A stretch of DNA of 64,000 nt. Source: Pseudomonas sp. BGI-2. Lineage in GTDB: Bacteria > Pseudomonadota > Gammaproteobacteria > Pseudomonadales > Pseudomonadaceae. The notes beneath the pieces were generated by a model, which was not told where the DNA came from, ran no database searches, and saw only the letters and a program-made list of their open reading frames with translations. Positions 37,408-46,011 of this stretch are shown here, piece by piece. Location of the stretch: positions 164,828 through 228,827 of the forward strand of contig NZ_SISB01000004.1 of the NCBI RefSeq assembly GCF_004310295.1. Direction: 5' to 3'. The translations under genes were made by a program, and so were the position numbers. Position 1 is the first letter of the stretch, and each line of letters opens with the position of its first letter.

Positions 37408-38040
37408 ATGGTCCGTCGTACCAAAGAGGAAGCTCAAGAAACCCGCAGCCAGATACTCGAAGCGGCAGAGAAAGCCTTTTATGAAAGGGGCGTGGCGCGT
37501 ACGACGCTGGCGGACATCGCGACCCTGGCCGGCGTGACTCGCGGAGCCATCTACTGGCATTTCAGCAACAAGGCGGACCTGGTGCAGGCCATGCTGGATA
37601 GCCTGAAAGAGCCGCTGGATGAAATGGCCAGGGCCAGCGAAAGCGAAGATGAACTCGATCCGCTGGGCTGCATGCGCAAACTGCTGATTCATTTGTTTCA
37701 TCAAGTTGCCCTGGACCCGAAAACCCGACGCATCAATGAGATTTTGTTTCATAAGTGCGAATTCACCGATGAAATGTGCGACCTGCGTCAGCAGCGTCGT
37801 GAGGTCAGCCTCGATTGCAATGTGCGAATCTCCCTGGCCCTGAGTAATGCAGTGAATCGAGGGCAAATGCCCGAGGATCTCGACACGGCCCGCGCGGCCA
37901 TCAGCCTGCATGCCTACATCGATGGCATGCTTTACCAGTGGCTATTGGCCCCCGACAGTTTTCAACTGCACACCGAAGCCGAGCGTTGGGTCAATACAGG
38001 GTTGGACATGCTGCGCTTGAGCCCCAGCCTGCGCAAATAA
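37408..38040 (+). CDS. ttgR: TetR-family repressor of the efflux operon, TtgR
   Basis: A 210-residue repressor. The helix-turn-helix is at residues about 12-57 ([20 protein letters not shown] then [20 protein letters not shown]). The rest is the ligand pocket, which in P. putida TtgR binds antibiotics and plant phenolics and thereby frees the operator. [19 protein letters not shown] is nearly the same as in TtgR, AcrR and EmhR. It is divergent from ttgABC. Confidence 0.95.
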   Translation: MVRRTKEEAQETRSQILEAAEKAFYERGVARTTLADIATLAGVTRGAIYWHFSNKADLVQAMLDSLKEPLDEMARASESEDELDPLGCMRKLLIHLFHQVALDPKTRRINEILFHKCEFTDEMCDLRQQRREVSLDCNVRISLALSNAVNRGQMPEDLDTARAAISLHAYIDGMLYQWLLAPDSFQLHTEAERWVNTGLDMLRLSPSLRK

Positions 38041-38238
38041 TACAAATGCGTAATTGGATCCGGCTATTTCAACCATTAAGGCGGGCGTTGATCCCTTCAA
38101 TGCTCGCCTTGTTGCAATGGGATGCTTTTATATACGGACGCTCGTCAGGTTGAAAGGTAGCGAGCTACGTATTTTGTAGGGATTTTGTGTCGAGCGTGTG
38201 AATCAGTGTGAAGGCACGTGAATAACCAGGGCGCAATA

Positions 38239-38270
38239 AAAAGCCCCGGCTCTTTCGAGTCGGGGCTTTT
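38239..38270. terminator. bidirectional terminator between ttgR and xenB
   Basis: A 10-bp perfect stem AAAAGCCCCG/CGGGGCTTTT, with a 12-base loop that itself pairs partly (GCTC/GAGT region). It lies 17 bp after the xenB stop on the minus strand, with T-runs on both strands. Confidence 0.9.
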
Positions 38271-38287
38271 GCATTTCAAGGGGGCGC

Positions 38288-39337
38288 TTACATCACTGGA
38301 TAGTCGATGTAGCCCACCGGGCCCTTGGCATAGAACAGCTCAGGACGCGCTTCGTTCAGCGGCGCATCAGCCTTCAAGCGCGCCGGCAGGTCCGGGTTGG
38401 CAATGAACGGCACGCCGAAGGCGACCGCATCGGCCTTGCCGCTGGCCAGCCAGGCGTTGGCGCTGTCCTTGGTGAAACGTTCGTTGACGATGTACGGGCC
38501 GCCGAAGGCTTCTTTGAGTTGTGGGCCAAGGCTGTCGCCGGCTTCTTTCTCGCGGGAGCAAATGAACGCGATGCCACGATTGCCCAGTTCGCGAGCGACG
38601 TAGGTGAACGTCTCGGCCAGGTTGTCGTCGCCCATGTCATGAAGATCGGCACGTGGTGACAGGTGCACACCGACGCGACCAGCACCCCAGACTTCGATCG
38701 CGGCGTCGGTCACTTCCAGTAACAGGCGCGCACGGTTTTCCAGGGAGCCACCGTAGTGGTCGGTGCGCTGGTTGGTGCTGGTTTGCAGGAACTGATCGAG
38801 CAGGTAACCGTTGGCACCGTGGATTTCCACGCCGTCAAAACCGGCGGCATTGGCGTTCTCGGCACCTACGCGGTAAGCGTCGATGATGTCGGCGATTTCA
38901 GCGGCTTCCAGGGCGCGCGGGGTTGGGAAGTCGGCCAATGGGCGAACCAGGCTGACGTGACCCTTAGGCTGGATGGCACTCGGTGCGACCGGCGCTTCTC
39001 CGTTCAGGTACGACTCGTGGGAAACCCGGCCCACGTGCCACAGTTGCAGGAAAATCTTGCCGCCGGCGCCGTGGATCGCTTTGGTCACGTTGGCCCAGCC
39101 ACGCACCTGATCGTTGGACCAGATGCCCGGGGTGTCCGGGTAGCCGACGCCCATCGGCGTGACCGACGTGGCCTCGCTGAGGATCAGGCCGGCCGAGGCG
39201 CGTTGAACGTAGTATTCGGCCATCAGCGCGTTCGGCACACGGCCTTCGTCCGCGCGGCAGCGGGTCAGTGGCGCCATGATGATGCGGTTGGCCAGCTCGA
39301 TGTCGCCGAGTTTGATTGGATCGAAAATAGTCGTCAT
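38288..39337 (-). CDS. xenB: xenobiotic reductase, old yellow enzyme family (XenB/NemA)
   Basis: A 349-residue FMN enzyme of the old yellow enzyme family. It starts MTTIFDPIKLGDIELANRII, has the active-site region LQLWHVGRVSHESYLNG, and the substrate-binding GFDGVEIHGANGYLLDQFLQ with the His-Asn pair. XenB of P. fluorescens reduces nitroglycerin, TNT and activated alkenes with NADPH; the length is the same. It is the last gene of the arsR-MFS-xenB operon, so it probably protects against electrophiles. Confidence 0.94.
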   Translation of the reverse strand: MTTIFDPIKLGDIELANRIIMAPLTRCRADEGRVPNALMAEYYVQRASAGLILSEATSVTPMGVGYPDTPGIWSNDQVRGWANVTKAIHGAGGKIFLQLWHVGRVSHESYLNGEAPVAPSAIQPKGHVSLVRPLADFPTPRALEAAEIADIIDAYRVGAENANAAGFDGVEIHGANGYLLDQFLQTSTNQRTDHYGGSLENRARLLLEVTDAAIEVWGAGRVGVHLSPRADLHDMGDDNLAETFTYVARELGNRGIAFICSREKEAGDSLGPQLKEAFGGPYIVNERFTKDSANAWLASGKADAVAFGVPFIANPDLPARLKADAPLNEARPELFYAKGPVGYIDYPVM

Positions 39338-39360
39338 TTCAGTACAACCCTCGTGAGGTA

Positions 39361-40527
39361 TCAGTTAGTCGCAGGAGCCAGTTCGGGGTTACCGCTCTGA
39401 CGGAAAGTAATCAGGGTCACCAGCAGGGCGAGTACCGCCAGTGCTGCTGCCGCGAGAGGCACGCGGGTCAGGCCGAAGCCGTGGGCGATGACGCTGCCGC
39501 CGACCCAGGCACCCAAGGCGTTGCCGATGTTGAAAGCGCCGATGTTCAGGGTCGACACCAGGTTCGGCGCAGCCTTGCCGTAGGTCACTACGTTCACTTG
39601 CAGGGCGGGTACGGCGGCGAAGCACGCGGTGGCCCAGAGGAACAGGGTGATTTCGGCAGGAATCAGCGCGACGCTGGTCCAGGTCAGCACGGTCGAGATC
39701 ACGGCCATCGAGATGAAGACGCCAATCAGCGTCGCGGCCATGCCTTTGTCAGCCAGCTTGCCGCCGATGATGTTGCCGACCGTCAGGCCCAGGCCGATGA
39801 GCATCAGGGTCCAGGTCACGCCTTTGGGCGAGACGCCGGTGACATCACCGAGCAGCGGGGCGACGTAGGTGAACAGGGTGAATACCGATGCCGCGAACAA
39901 CGCAGTCATGCTCAAAGACAGCCAGATACCGGCGCCTTTGAGGGCGCGCAATTCGGCGCGCATGTCGAGTTTCTCTTCATCGCGCTTGGCCGGCAGGAAG
40001 CGGATCAGCCCGATCAATGCGATCACACCCATCACGGTCACCGCCCAGAAGGTCGAACGCCAGCCGGCTTCCTGACCAAGCGCGGTGCCCAGCGGGACGC
40101 CGAGCACGTTGGCCAGGGTCAGGCCGGTGAACATCAAGGCCACGGCCGAAGCGCGCTTGTTCGCCGGAACGAGACCTGCCGCCACCACCGAACCGATGCC
40201 GAAGAACGCACCGTGGCAGAGGGCGGTGACCACACGGGCAAACATCAGCACGTTGTAGTCGGTCGCCATTGCACAGAGCAGGTTGCCAATGATGAAGATG
40301 CCCATCAACGCTACCAGTGCAGCCTTGCGCGGTAATTTGGCAGTGGCCAGTGCCATGAACGGCGCACCGATGGCCACGCCCAGGGCGTAACCGGTCACCA
40401 GCCAGCCAGCGCCGGGAATCGACACACCGAGGTCAGCCGCCACATCGGGCAGCAGGCCCATGATGACGAACTCGGTGGTGCCGATGGCGAAGGCGCTCAA
40501 GGCCAGAATGAGGAGCGAGAGGGGCAT
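39361..40527 (-). CDS. MFS drug/sugar efflux transporter (AraJ/YdhP type)
   Basis: A 388-residue inner-membrane exporter with 12 membrane segments of the DHA1 branch. MPLSLLILALSAFAIGTTEF then VIMGLLPDVAADLGVSIPGA is characteristic of AraJ/YdhP-like proteins. ARVVTALCHGAFFGIGSVVA is the conserved helix 4-5 motif. It lies 3 bp after the ArsR gene and 23 bp before xenB, so the three are co-transcribed. Exported compound unknown; regulated with XenB, it may remove toxic organics. Confidence 0.9.
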   Translation of the reverse strand: MPLSLLILALSAFAIGTTEFVIMGLLPDVAADLGVSIPGAGWLVTGYALGVAIGAPFMALATAKLPRKAALVALMGIFIIGNLLCAMATDYNVLMFARVVTALCHGAFFGIGSVVAAGLVPANKRASAVALMFTGLTLANVLGVPLGTALGQEAGWRSTFWAVTVMGVIALIGLIRFLPAKRDEEKLDMRAELRALKGAGIWLSLSMTALFAASVFTLFTYVAPLLGDVTGVSPKGVTWTLMLIGLGLTVGNIIGGKLADKGMAATLIGVFISMAVISTVLTWTSVALIPAEITLFLWATACFAAVPALQVNVVTYGKAAPNLVSTLNIGAFNIGNALGAWVGGSVIAHGFGLTRVPLAAAALAVLALLVTLITFRQSGNPELAPATN

Positions 40528-40530
40528 TGT

Positions 40531-40851
40531 TTAATTCCTTGTCGGAGCGCTGAGCTCTTTGACGATGGCGTCGAGGAACGCCTGAATCACGTCCTCGTTG
40601 CGTTTGAAGAAGTGCCATTGACCGGCTTTCTGGCTGCTGATCAGTCCCGCACGTTGCAAGGTCGCCAAATGGGCGGACACGGTCGACTGCGACAGGCCGC
40701 AGCGTTGATCGATCTGTCCGGCGCAAATGCCGTACTCGTGGTTGTGGATCTGTTCCGGGAACTGGGATTTGGGATCTTTCAGCCAGGTGAGGATGTCTCG
40801 GCGTACTGGGTGTGCCAGGGCTTTTATTATTTCGTCGAGGTCGATGGTCAT
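40531..40851 (-). CDS. ArsR-family transcriptional repressor
   Basis: A 106-residue winged-helix regulator. The recognition region is CGLSQSTVSAHLATLQRAGL near residues 51-70. Cys43 and Cys51 (YGICAGQIDQRC) lie close to and within the recognition region, so thiol or electrophile sensing is possible but inferred. It heads the arsR-MFS-xenB operon and a matching inverted repeat is found just upstream, pointing to autoregulation. Confidence 0.9.
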   Translation of the reverse strand: MTIDLDEIIKALAHPVRRDILTWLKDPKSQFPEQIHNHEYGICAGQIDQRCGLSQSTVSAHLATLQRAGLISSQKAGQWHFFKRNEDVIQAFLDAIVKELSAPTRN

Positions 40852-40878
40852 GGTTTGGGCTCGTGATGAGTAAAACGT

Positions 40879-40922
40879 TATATCGCGATGAGGCGAACTT
40901 TAAATCGGTACTTCGCGATATA
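40879..40922. promoter_or_regulatory. probable ArsR operator upstream of the arsR-MFS-xenB operon
   Basis: A perfect 10-bp inverted repeat TATATCGCGA (40879-40888) and TCGCGATATA (40913-40922), separated by 24 bp. A third related copy, GGTATATCGGG, lies at about 40956-40966. It starts 28 bp upstream of the ArsR gene. Confidence 0.6.
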
Positions 40923-41021
40923 CAAATATGATTTTGGTCTGACGACCGTGCAAATCGGTATATCGGGTTATAACGATACGCTGAGTGTAAAGATATAAAG
41001 GCGCAGTGCTAAGCTGCGCCC

Positions 41022-41600
41022 ATGAATTATCTCGCACATCTTCACCTCGGTGGCCAGCGCCCCGGTCAATTGCTCGGCAGTCTGTATGGCGATTTCGTCA
41101 AGGGACGGCTGCAAGGGCAGTTCGACCCGGAGATCGAAGCGGCCATTCAGCTGCATCGCAGCATCGACGTCTTTACCGACCGCCATCCGTTGGTGGATAC
41201 CTCGTTGTCGCGGTTTTCCATCACGCGCAGGCGTTACGCGGGGATTGTGCTCGACGTGTTTTTCGACCACTGCCTGGCGCGGGACTGGACGCTTTATTCG
41301 AATCAGCCACTGGAGCTGTTCACTTCGGATGTGTACCGGGTGCTGTCGGCCGAGCCGCAACTGCCGGAACGGTTGGCGAGGATCGCACCGCACATGGTGG
41401 CGAATGACTGGTTGGGTTCTTATCAGGAGTTTGAAGTGCTGGAGCAGGTATTGCGGGGGATTTCCCGGCGGTTGACCCGGCCTGAGGAACTGGCGGGGGC
41501 GATGCAGGAATTGCGGGTGTTGTATGAGCCGTTGAGCGATGATTTTCGGTTGTTCTATCCGCAGCTTCAGGACTTTGCGCAGAACTATCCAACACCCTAA
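41022..41600 (+). CDS. acpH: acyl carrier protein phosphodiesterase AcpH
   Basis: A 192-residue HD-like hydrolase that removes 4'-phosphopantetheine from acyl carrier protein. The sequence begins MNYLAHLHLGGQRPGQLLGS then LYGDFVKGRL, and continues with the HRSIDVFTDRHPLV segment, the family pattern (formerly DUF479). The length equals E. coli AcpH (193). It is divergent from the ArsR operon and probably alone. Confidence 0.92.
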   Translation: MNYLAHLHLGGQRPGQLLGSLYGDFVKGRLQGQFDPEIEAAIQLHRSIDVFTDRHPLVDTSLSRFSITRRRYAGIVLDVFFDHCLARDWTLYSNQPLELFTSDVYRVLSAEPQLPERLARIAPHMVANDWLGSYQEFEVLEQVLRGISRRLTRPEELAGAMQELRVLYEPLSDDFRLFYPQLQDFAQNYPTP

Positions 41601-41604
41601 ATAC

Positions 41605-41700
41605 CCTTGTGGGAGCGGGCTTGCTCGCGAATGCGGTGTGTCATTCAGCATTGATGCCAGCTGATACACCGCATTCGCGAGCAAGCCCGCTCCCACAGGG
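41605..41700. repeat. REPIN (GAGCGGGCTTGCTCGCGAA class)
   Basis: Facing copies CTTGTGGGAGCGGGCTTGCT at the left and AGCAAGCCCGCTCCCACAGG at the right; the stems extend through GCGAATGCGGTGT, so arms are nearly 40 bp. It separates the convergent acpH and olsA genes. Confidence 0.92.
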
Positions 41701-41726
41701 ATTTGTGTTTCTTCAGGGGATTTATA

Positions 41727-42518
41727 TCAGGCCGCGATCGCGGGCCGCAGCGGTTCCGGTTGCGCCTGCGGAATCGCCCCAAACAACGCCTTCTGCACCG
41801 CCTGCTGCGCCTCGAACGCCAGCGCCGCACGCTCACGGCCTTCGCAAGCAATCGGCTTGAGCACTTTGATTTCCACTTCCCCGCGATCATTGGCAAACAA
41901 ACGCATCAAGTGCGACAGCAAATCATCATCGCCAATGAACGGCGCCAGGGAATCGAGTTCGCCGTCACGCAGATACCGAATCGCCACCGGCTGCAGCTTT
42001 ACCTCAGAGTCAATCGCCGCCGACAACAAGCGGCCATGAAACGTACGCAACGAACGTCCATTGGTGGTGGTGCCTTCCGGGAACATCAGCAGCGGATGTT
42101 CCTGTGCCAGGTGGCGCGTCATCTGTTTGCGAATCAACTGGCTGTCACCCGAGCCGCGACGGATAAACAGGCTACCGGCCTTGGCCGCCAACCAGCCGGC
42201 CACCGGCCAGGTGCGCACTTCGGCCTTGGACAGGAACGACATCGGCGTGAGCATGCCCAGCATCGGAATGTCAGTCCATGACACATGATTGCTGACCCAC
42301 AGCATCGGCTCTTTCGGCAGTTCACCGTGAACCGTCACGCGAAAGGGCAGGGCGTTGCTCAACCGCGCCATGAAAAATCGCGACCAGCGCTGGCGGCGGA
42401 CCATCGAATGAGCAATCCCCAAGCGCTCGAACAGCCCGAACACACTGGCCATGCTCAAGCCCAGTGCGACCACCACCAGCACTCGCGCAATCCGCGCGTA
42501 CACCCGCAACCGGCTCAT
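41727..42518 (-). CDS. olsA: lyso-ornithine lipid O-acyltransferase
   Basis: A 263-residue 1-acyl-glycerol-phosphate acyltransferase-type membrane enzyme. An N-terminal hydrophobic segment (about 8-27) anchors it. The catalytic box NHVSWTDIP is near residue 77 (NHxxxxD variant) and the substrate box FPEGTTTNG is near 150. Position directly after olsB, with a one-base overlap (TGATG), identifies it as OlsA, the second step of ornithine lipid synthesis. Start set at the ATG at 42518; the frame is open further upstream but only within the olsB region. Confidence 0.9.
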   Translation of the reverse strand: MSRLRVYARIARVLVVVALGLSMASVFGLFERLGIAHSMVRRQRWSRFFMARLSNALPFRVTVHGELPKEPMLWVSNHVSWTDIPMLGMLTPMSFLSKAEVRTWPVAGWLAAKAGSLFIRRGSGDSQLIRKQMTRHLAQEHPLLMFPEGTTTNGRSLRTFHGRLLSAAIDSEVKLQPVAIRYLRDGELDSLAPFIGDDDLLSHLMRLFANDRGEVEIKVLKPIACEGRERAALAFEAQQAVQKALFGAIPQAQPEPLRPAIAA

Positions 42519-43273
42519 CAGACCGCCGCCTTGAAGTGCTTGGCATAACGCGGGCAGAGCTCGTCGCGCTTGAGCAGGATAAACACGTCGGCGACCTGGA
42601 AGTCTTCGTCCCAGCACGGCTCGCCGCAGATCTTCGCGCCAAGACGCATATAGGCCTTGAGCAGCGGCGGCATTTCGGCGATCACGTTGGACGGGATGTC
42701 CAAAACCGGCAGCGGTTTCTTCGGCTCGGCCCGCAGGTGTTCGGTGCACAGGTAGCGTTCACGCAGGCGCTGCATGATTGCGTGGGCCTGAATCCCGCCG
42801 TCCTGCATCGGAATGCTCGCGCACCCCATCAAATAGCTGTAACCGCCCTGATTCAACACTTCGGCCAGTTCACCCCAGAGCACCGCGATGGTGCCACCGT
42901 TGCGATAAGCCGGGTCGACGCAGGTGCGACCGATTTCCAGGATCGGGCCCTTCAGCTGCACTAGGCCATGCAGGCTGAATTCTTCTTCACTGTAGAACTT
43001 GCCCAGGCTGCTGGCGGCCGTGTGGTCGAGCAAGCGAGTGGTCGCCACCAGCCGCCCGGTGTTCAAATCACGCACGCCGATGTGGGCGCAGTGAACATCA
43101 TAGTCGTCCATGTCCAGACCCAGTTCCGCGCCTTTGAGCTTGGCGTTGAATTCGCCACTGAAGACGTTGAAGCGCAAGGCCTGGGCTTCCTGCAATGCCT
43201 CGGCGCCCACCAGGCGTTCGGCTTGCAGGCGGCGTTCATTGCCGGTGTCGCTGATGCGGGCGATCTGAGTCAT
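42518..43273 (-). CDS. olsB: L-ornithine N-acyltransferase
   Basis: A 251-residue GNAT-type enzyme that moves a 3-hydroxyacyl chain from acyl carrier protein to ornithine, giving lyso-ornithine lipid. [20 protein letters not shown] then [20 protein letters not shown] and VATTRLLDH are typical, as is [20 protein letters not shown] with the acyl-donor loop. It is the first gene of the olsBA operon. Ornithine lipids replace phospholipids when phosphate is short; no Pho box was found by eye. Confidence 0.94.
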   Translation of the reverse strand: MTQIARISDTGNERRLQAERLVGAEALQEAQALRFNVFSGEFNAKLKGAELGLDMDDYDVHCAHIGVRDLNTGRLVATTRLLDHTAASSLGKFYSEEEFSLHGLVQLKGPILEIGRTCVDPAYRNGGTIAVLWGELAEVLNQGGYSYLMGCASIPMQDGGIQAHAIMQRLRERYLCTEHLRAEPKKPLPVLDIPSNVIAEMPPLLKAYMRLGAKICGEPCWDEDFQVADVFILLKRDELCPRYAKHFKAAV

Positions 43274-43427
43274 TGGGAATCTCCGTGCGGGCTGTTCACC
43301 CGTCTTGGGTTGCAGCCGATCGACTTTCTTTATGCAGCCGTGTTGTGCAAAGTCAGGCTATGTAGCCCCGGTGTCATCGCCATGAAGCTTTGGTGATGCT
43401 TATATGACAGCCCTCAAGGAGCCTCTT

Positions 43428-44309
43428 ATGCCCTGGCAAAATCTGTTGAATCGCCGCGATCGCCTGCCCGCCAACCCAGACCTGGCGGAGGGTTTCGCGA
43501 CCTTGTTGCACACGTTGGGCACGGTCACGCCATTCGAATTGGCGGTGGTCGGCGGGCGGCTGATGGCGACGCCGGGACTGGCGTTTCTGGTGGGGTATCA
43601 GGCGGCGTTGCGCATGCTCTGGCCGAGCGCGCCGCTGAGCCTCGGTGCGTTGTGTGCCACCGAACAGCGCAGCCTGCGGGTGGCGGACATGCAGACTCGC
43701 CTGAGCGATTTACGCGTGAGCGGGCGCAAGGATTTCGTCACCGCTGGCGATGCGGCCGACTGGCTGCTGATCGCCGCTCGCAGTGAGGCGCCCGGCGAAA
43801 GTCCGCGCCTGAGTCTGGCAGTGGTCTATCCCGATGAACCGGGCGTGCGCCTGGAAAAACTCCCGGCGATCCCGCTGATGCCGGACATCAGTCACGGTCG
43901 GTTGTTTCTGGACAACGCCCAGTGCGAATTACTGGCGGGGGATGGCTGGGATGCCTACGTCAAACCGTTCCGCACGCTGGAAGACATTTATGTATTGAGC
44001 GCGATGACGGCGTGGCTGTACGGAGTGGGTCAGGACAGTGACTGGCCGCAGAATTTGCAATTGCGTTTGCTGGCGCTGCTGGCCGGGTGCGCGGAAGTCA
44101 GCCGGCAAGCGCCGAATAATCTGGCCGGGCATGTCGTGTTGGGGGGATTGTTTGCGCAGTTCGACGGGCTCAAGGCGGAGATCAATCAGGCACTGGCCGA
44201 TGGCCCGCCACACTGGGCGGCGATGTGGCAGCGGGATCAGGCGGTGATGGATTTGGCGGCGGGGGCCAGAGGTAAGCGATTGGCCAAGGCATTGGCGGGA
44301 TTGTCGTAA
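43428..44309 (+). CDS. acyl-CoA dehydrogenase-like protein, short form
   Basis: A 293-residue protein that resembles a reduced acyl-CoA dehydrogenase. The segment VSGRKDFVTAGDAADWLLIA AR-type pattern (residues near 102-123) is the beta-domain signature of that family. The N-terminal part is short and the C-terminal helical part is about half the usual size, so it is far below the normal 380-400 residues. It has no clear catalytic glutamate that I can place. The ATG at 43428 has AAGGAG 7 bases upstream; the ATG at 43404 is an alternative. It is divergent from olsB. Function unknown. Confidence 0.65.
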   Translation: MPWQNLLNRRDRLPANPDLAEGFATLLHTLGTVTPFELAVVGGRLMATPGLAFLVGYQAALRMLWPSAPLSLGALCATEQRSLRVADMQTRLSDLRVSGRKDFVTAGDAADWLLIAARSEAPGESPRLSLAVVYPDEPGVRLEKLPAIPLMPDISHGRLFLDNAQCELLAGDGWDAYVKPFRTLEDIYVLSAMTAWLYGVGQDSDWPQNLQLRLLALLAGCAEVSRQAPNNLAGHVVLGGLFAQFDGLKAEINQALADGPPHWAAMWQRDQAVMDLAAGARGKRLAKALAGLS

Positions 44310-44318
44310 GGCTGAAGG

Positions 44319-44408
44319 GCCTCTTCGCGGGCAAGTCGGATCGCCGCCCGCTCGCTCCTACAGGTTCAGCGCAAAATCTGTAGGAGCGAGGCTTGCCCGC
44401 GAAGGCGG
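44319..44408. repeat. asymmetric REPIN with one extended REP half
   Basis: The left copy is extended (GGGCAAG, then TCGGATCGCCGCCCG, then CTCGCTCCTACAG). The right copy is the standard GTAGGAGCGAGGCTTGCCCG CGAA type. The same layout recurs at 63825. Confidence 0.87.
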
Positions 44409-44486
44409 CCTGACAGGCAACACAAATTCCAAAACTGTCATCAACCTCGACTAGGCTCTGCAGGTTCATCCCTCCGAGCCCCCGCC

Positions 44487-45581
44487 ATGTTCAAAGGCTT
44501 GTCCCTGATTTTGATGCTGCTGCTCAGCCTTCCGGCCCACGCCGAAAACTGGCCCGCCGAGCAATGGTCGACGGGGCCGAAATTCACCGGCCCAGCACTT
44601 CAGGCCCTGGAGACTTACACCTTCCCACCCCGCGACGACGCTACCCGACAAGGCATCCGCACCGATGCCTTGCTGGTGATCCGTGACGGTCAGTTAATCT
44701 ACGAACGCTACGCCGGCCCGACCACGGTCGACACACCGCACCTGACCTGGTCCATCAGCAAAAGCCTGATGGCCACGGTCCTCGGTGTCGCCTACGGCGA
44801 AGGCCTGTTCAAGCTCCAGGACCCGGCGCTGAAGTTTTATCCGCCGCTGAAAAAACACCCGGCGATCACCCTGGCCGACCTGTTGCACTGGGCTTCAGGC
44901 CTGGACTGGCAGGAAGACTACGAATACGCCCCGTTGAAGTCCTCGGTGGTGGCCATGCTCTACACCCGAGGTCATCACGACATGGCGGCGTTCACCGCCG
45001 ACCACGACGAATACGCCAGGCCCGGTCTGGCCTTTCGCTATTCCAGCGGTGACAGCAACCTGCTGTCTGCGGCGCTGAAAAACATCGTCGGCCCGGCACG
45101 TTATCCGGACTATCCATGGACGGCGCTGTTCGAGCCGTTAGGGATTCGCCACGCCGTCTGGGAAACCGATGCCACCGGCACCTTCGTCGCTTCCTCTTAT
45201 GCCTACCTCACCGCCCGGGACTTGGCGCGAGTCGGTCTGCTGATGGCGCGTGACGGTCGCTGGGGTGATCGACAACTGCTGCCCAAAGACTGGGTCGCCT
45301 TCAACCGCGAACCCTTCACTCACTATCAAGCCAATCAGGACGATGCGGTTCCCGGCGGTCATTGGTGGCTCAACCGCGCGGTGGACGACTCCACCCGACC
45401 CTGGCCCGATGCGCCCGCCGATACCTTTGCCGCACTGGGCCATTGGGGCCAGGCGATGTACGTGATTCCCAGCGAAAACCTGGTGATCGTGCGCTACGGC
45501 GATGATCGCGACGAGCGCTACCAGCACAACGAATTGCTCAAGCTCGCGCTCAAGGCCTTTGCCGGGAAGGTGCAGCCATGA
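44487..45581 (+). CDS. serine hydrolase, class C beta-lactamase-like (EstB/penicillin-binding fold)
   Basis: A secreted or periplasmic enzyme of 364 residues. The signal peptide is residues 1-19 (ending PAHA). The SxxK motif SISK has its serine nucleophile at 89 and lysine at 92. A YxS-like motif occurs in FRYSSGDSNLL and a third motif region near HWGQ. This is the beta-lactamase/transpeptidase-like family whose members are often esterases or peptidases. The true substrate is not known; no resistance claim is made. It overlaps the next gene by four bases (ATGA). Confidence 0.86.
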   Translation: MFKGLSLILMLLLSLPAHAENWPAEQWSTGPKFTGPALQALETYTFPPRDDATRQGIRTDALLVIRDGQLIYERYAGPTTVDTPHLTWSISKSLMATVLGVAYGEGLFKLQDPALKFYPPLKKHPAITLADLLHWASGLDWQEDYEYAPLKSSVVAMLYTRGHHDMAAFTADHDEYARPGLAFRYSSGDSNLLSAALKNIVGPARYPDYPWTALFEPLGIRHAVWETDATGTFVASSYAYLTARDLARVGLLMARDGRWGDRQLLPKDWVAFNREPFTHYQANQDDAVPGGHWWLNRAVDDSTRPWPDAPADTFAALGHWGQAMYVIPSENLVIVRYGDDRDERYQHNELLKLALKAFAGKVQP

Positions 45582-45907
45582 ACCGCCGCCATTTTGTGCG
45601 TCTCCGACCCTTCAGCACGCTGTTGCTGGTTTTGCTGGTCGCCTTGCTCGGCTGGATCTGGCAGGAGCGGGTGGCGCTGTGGGCGTTCCCGGACATCATC
45701 AGCGCCTACACCGCCAAGGAGTATTGCTCGTGCCGGTACGTGATGAACAACCAGGCCGAGTTCTGCCACAGCTATGTGAAACAGTGGTTGCCCACCAGCG
45801 GCTTTACCGATGACCCCGCCAGCAAGCGCGTGACCGTCAGCGGCATGGGCCGCAGCAACAGCGCCCAATGGATCGGCGAACGCCAAGGCTGCCGCCTGAC
45901 TCCCTGA
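45578..45907 (+). CDS. small membrane-anchored protein with conserved cysteines
   Basis: A 109-residue protein with one N-terminal membrane segment (residues about 12-29, FSTLLLVLLVALLGWIW) and a soluble part exposed to the periplasm. Cysteines at CSCRYV, EFC and GCRLTP could form disulfides. Its start overlaps the stop of the serine hydrolase by four bases (ATGA), so the two are translationally coupled and may act together at the envelope. I do not recognise a named family. Confidence 0.72.
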   Translation: MNRRHFVRLRPFSTLLLVLLVALLGWIWQERVALWAFPDIISAYTAKEYCSCRYVMNNQAEFCHSYVKQWLPTSGFTDDPASKRVTVSGMGRSNSAQWIGERQGCRLTP

Positions 45908-45918
45908 ACACCACTTTC

Positions 45919-45951
45919 CTTGTAGCAGCAGGCTTCGCCAGCTGCTACAAG
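45919..45951. repeat. small perfect hairpin repeat (TTGTAGCAGC class)
   Basis: An 11-bp perfect stem CTTGTAGCAGC/GCTGCTACAAG with an 11-base loop AGGCTTCGCCA. It resembles another known pseudomonad intergenic repeat class and lacks a T-run, so it is not listed as a terminator. Confidence 0.7.
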
Positions 45952-46011
45952 TATGCAATTGGCTCACGGGCGGGTAAGGTTCATGCACGTTTATTTTCAG
46001 CACGAGTCTTT

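Noticed and set aside
44487..45581. Serine hydrolase as a true AmpC beta-lactamase
   Set aside because: SxxK is present, but the YxN and KTG motifs of AmpC are not found in their usual forms, so resistance activity is not supported.
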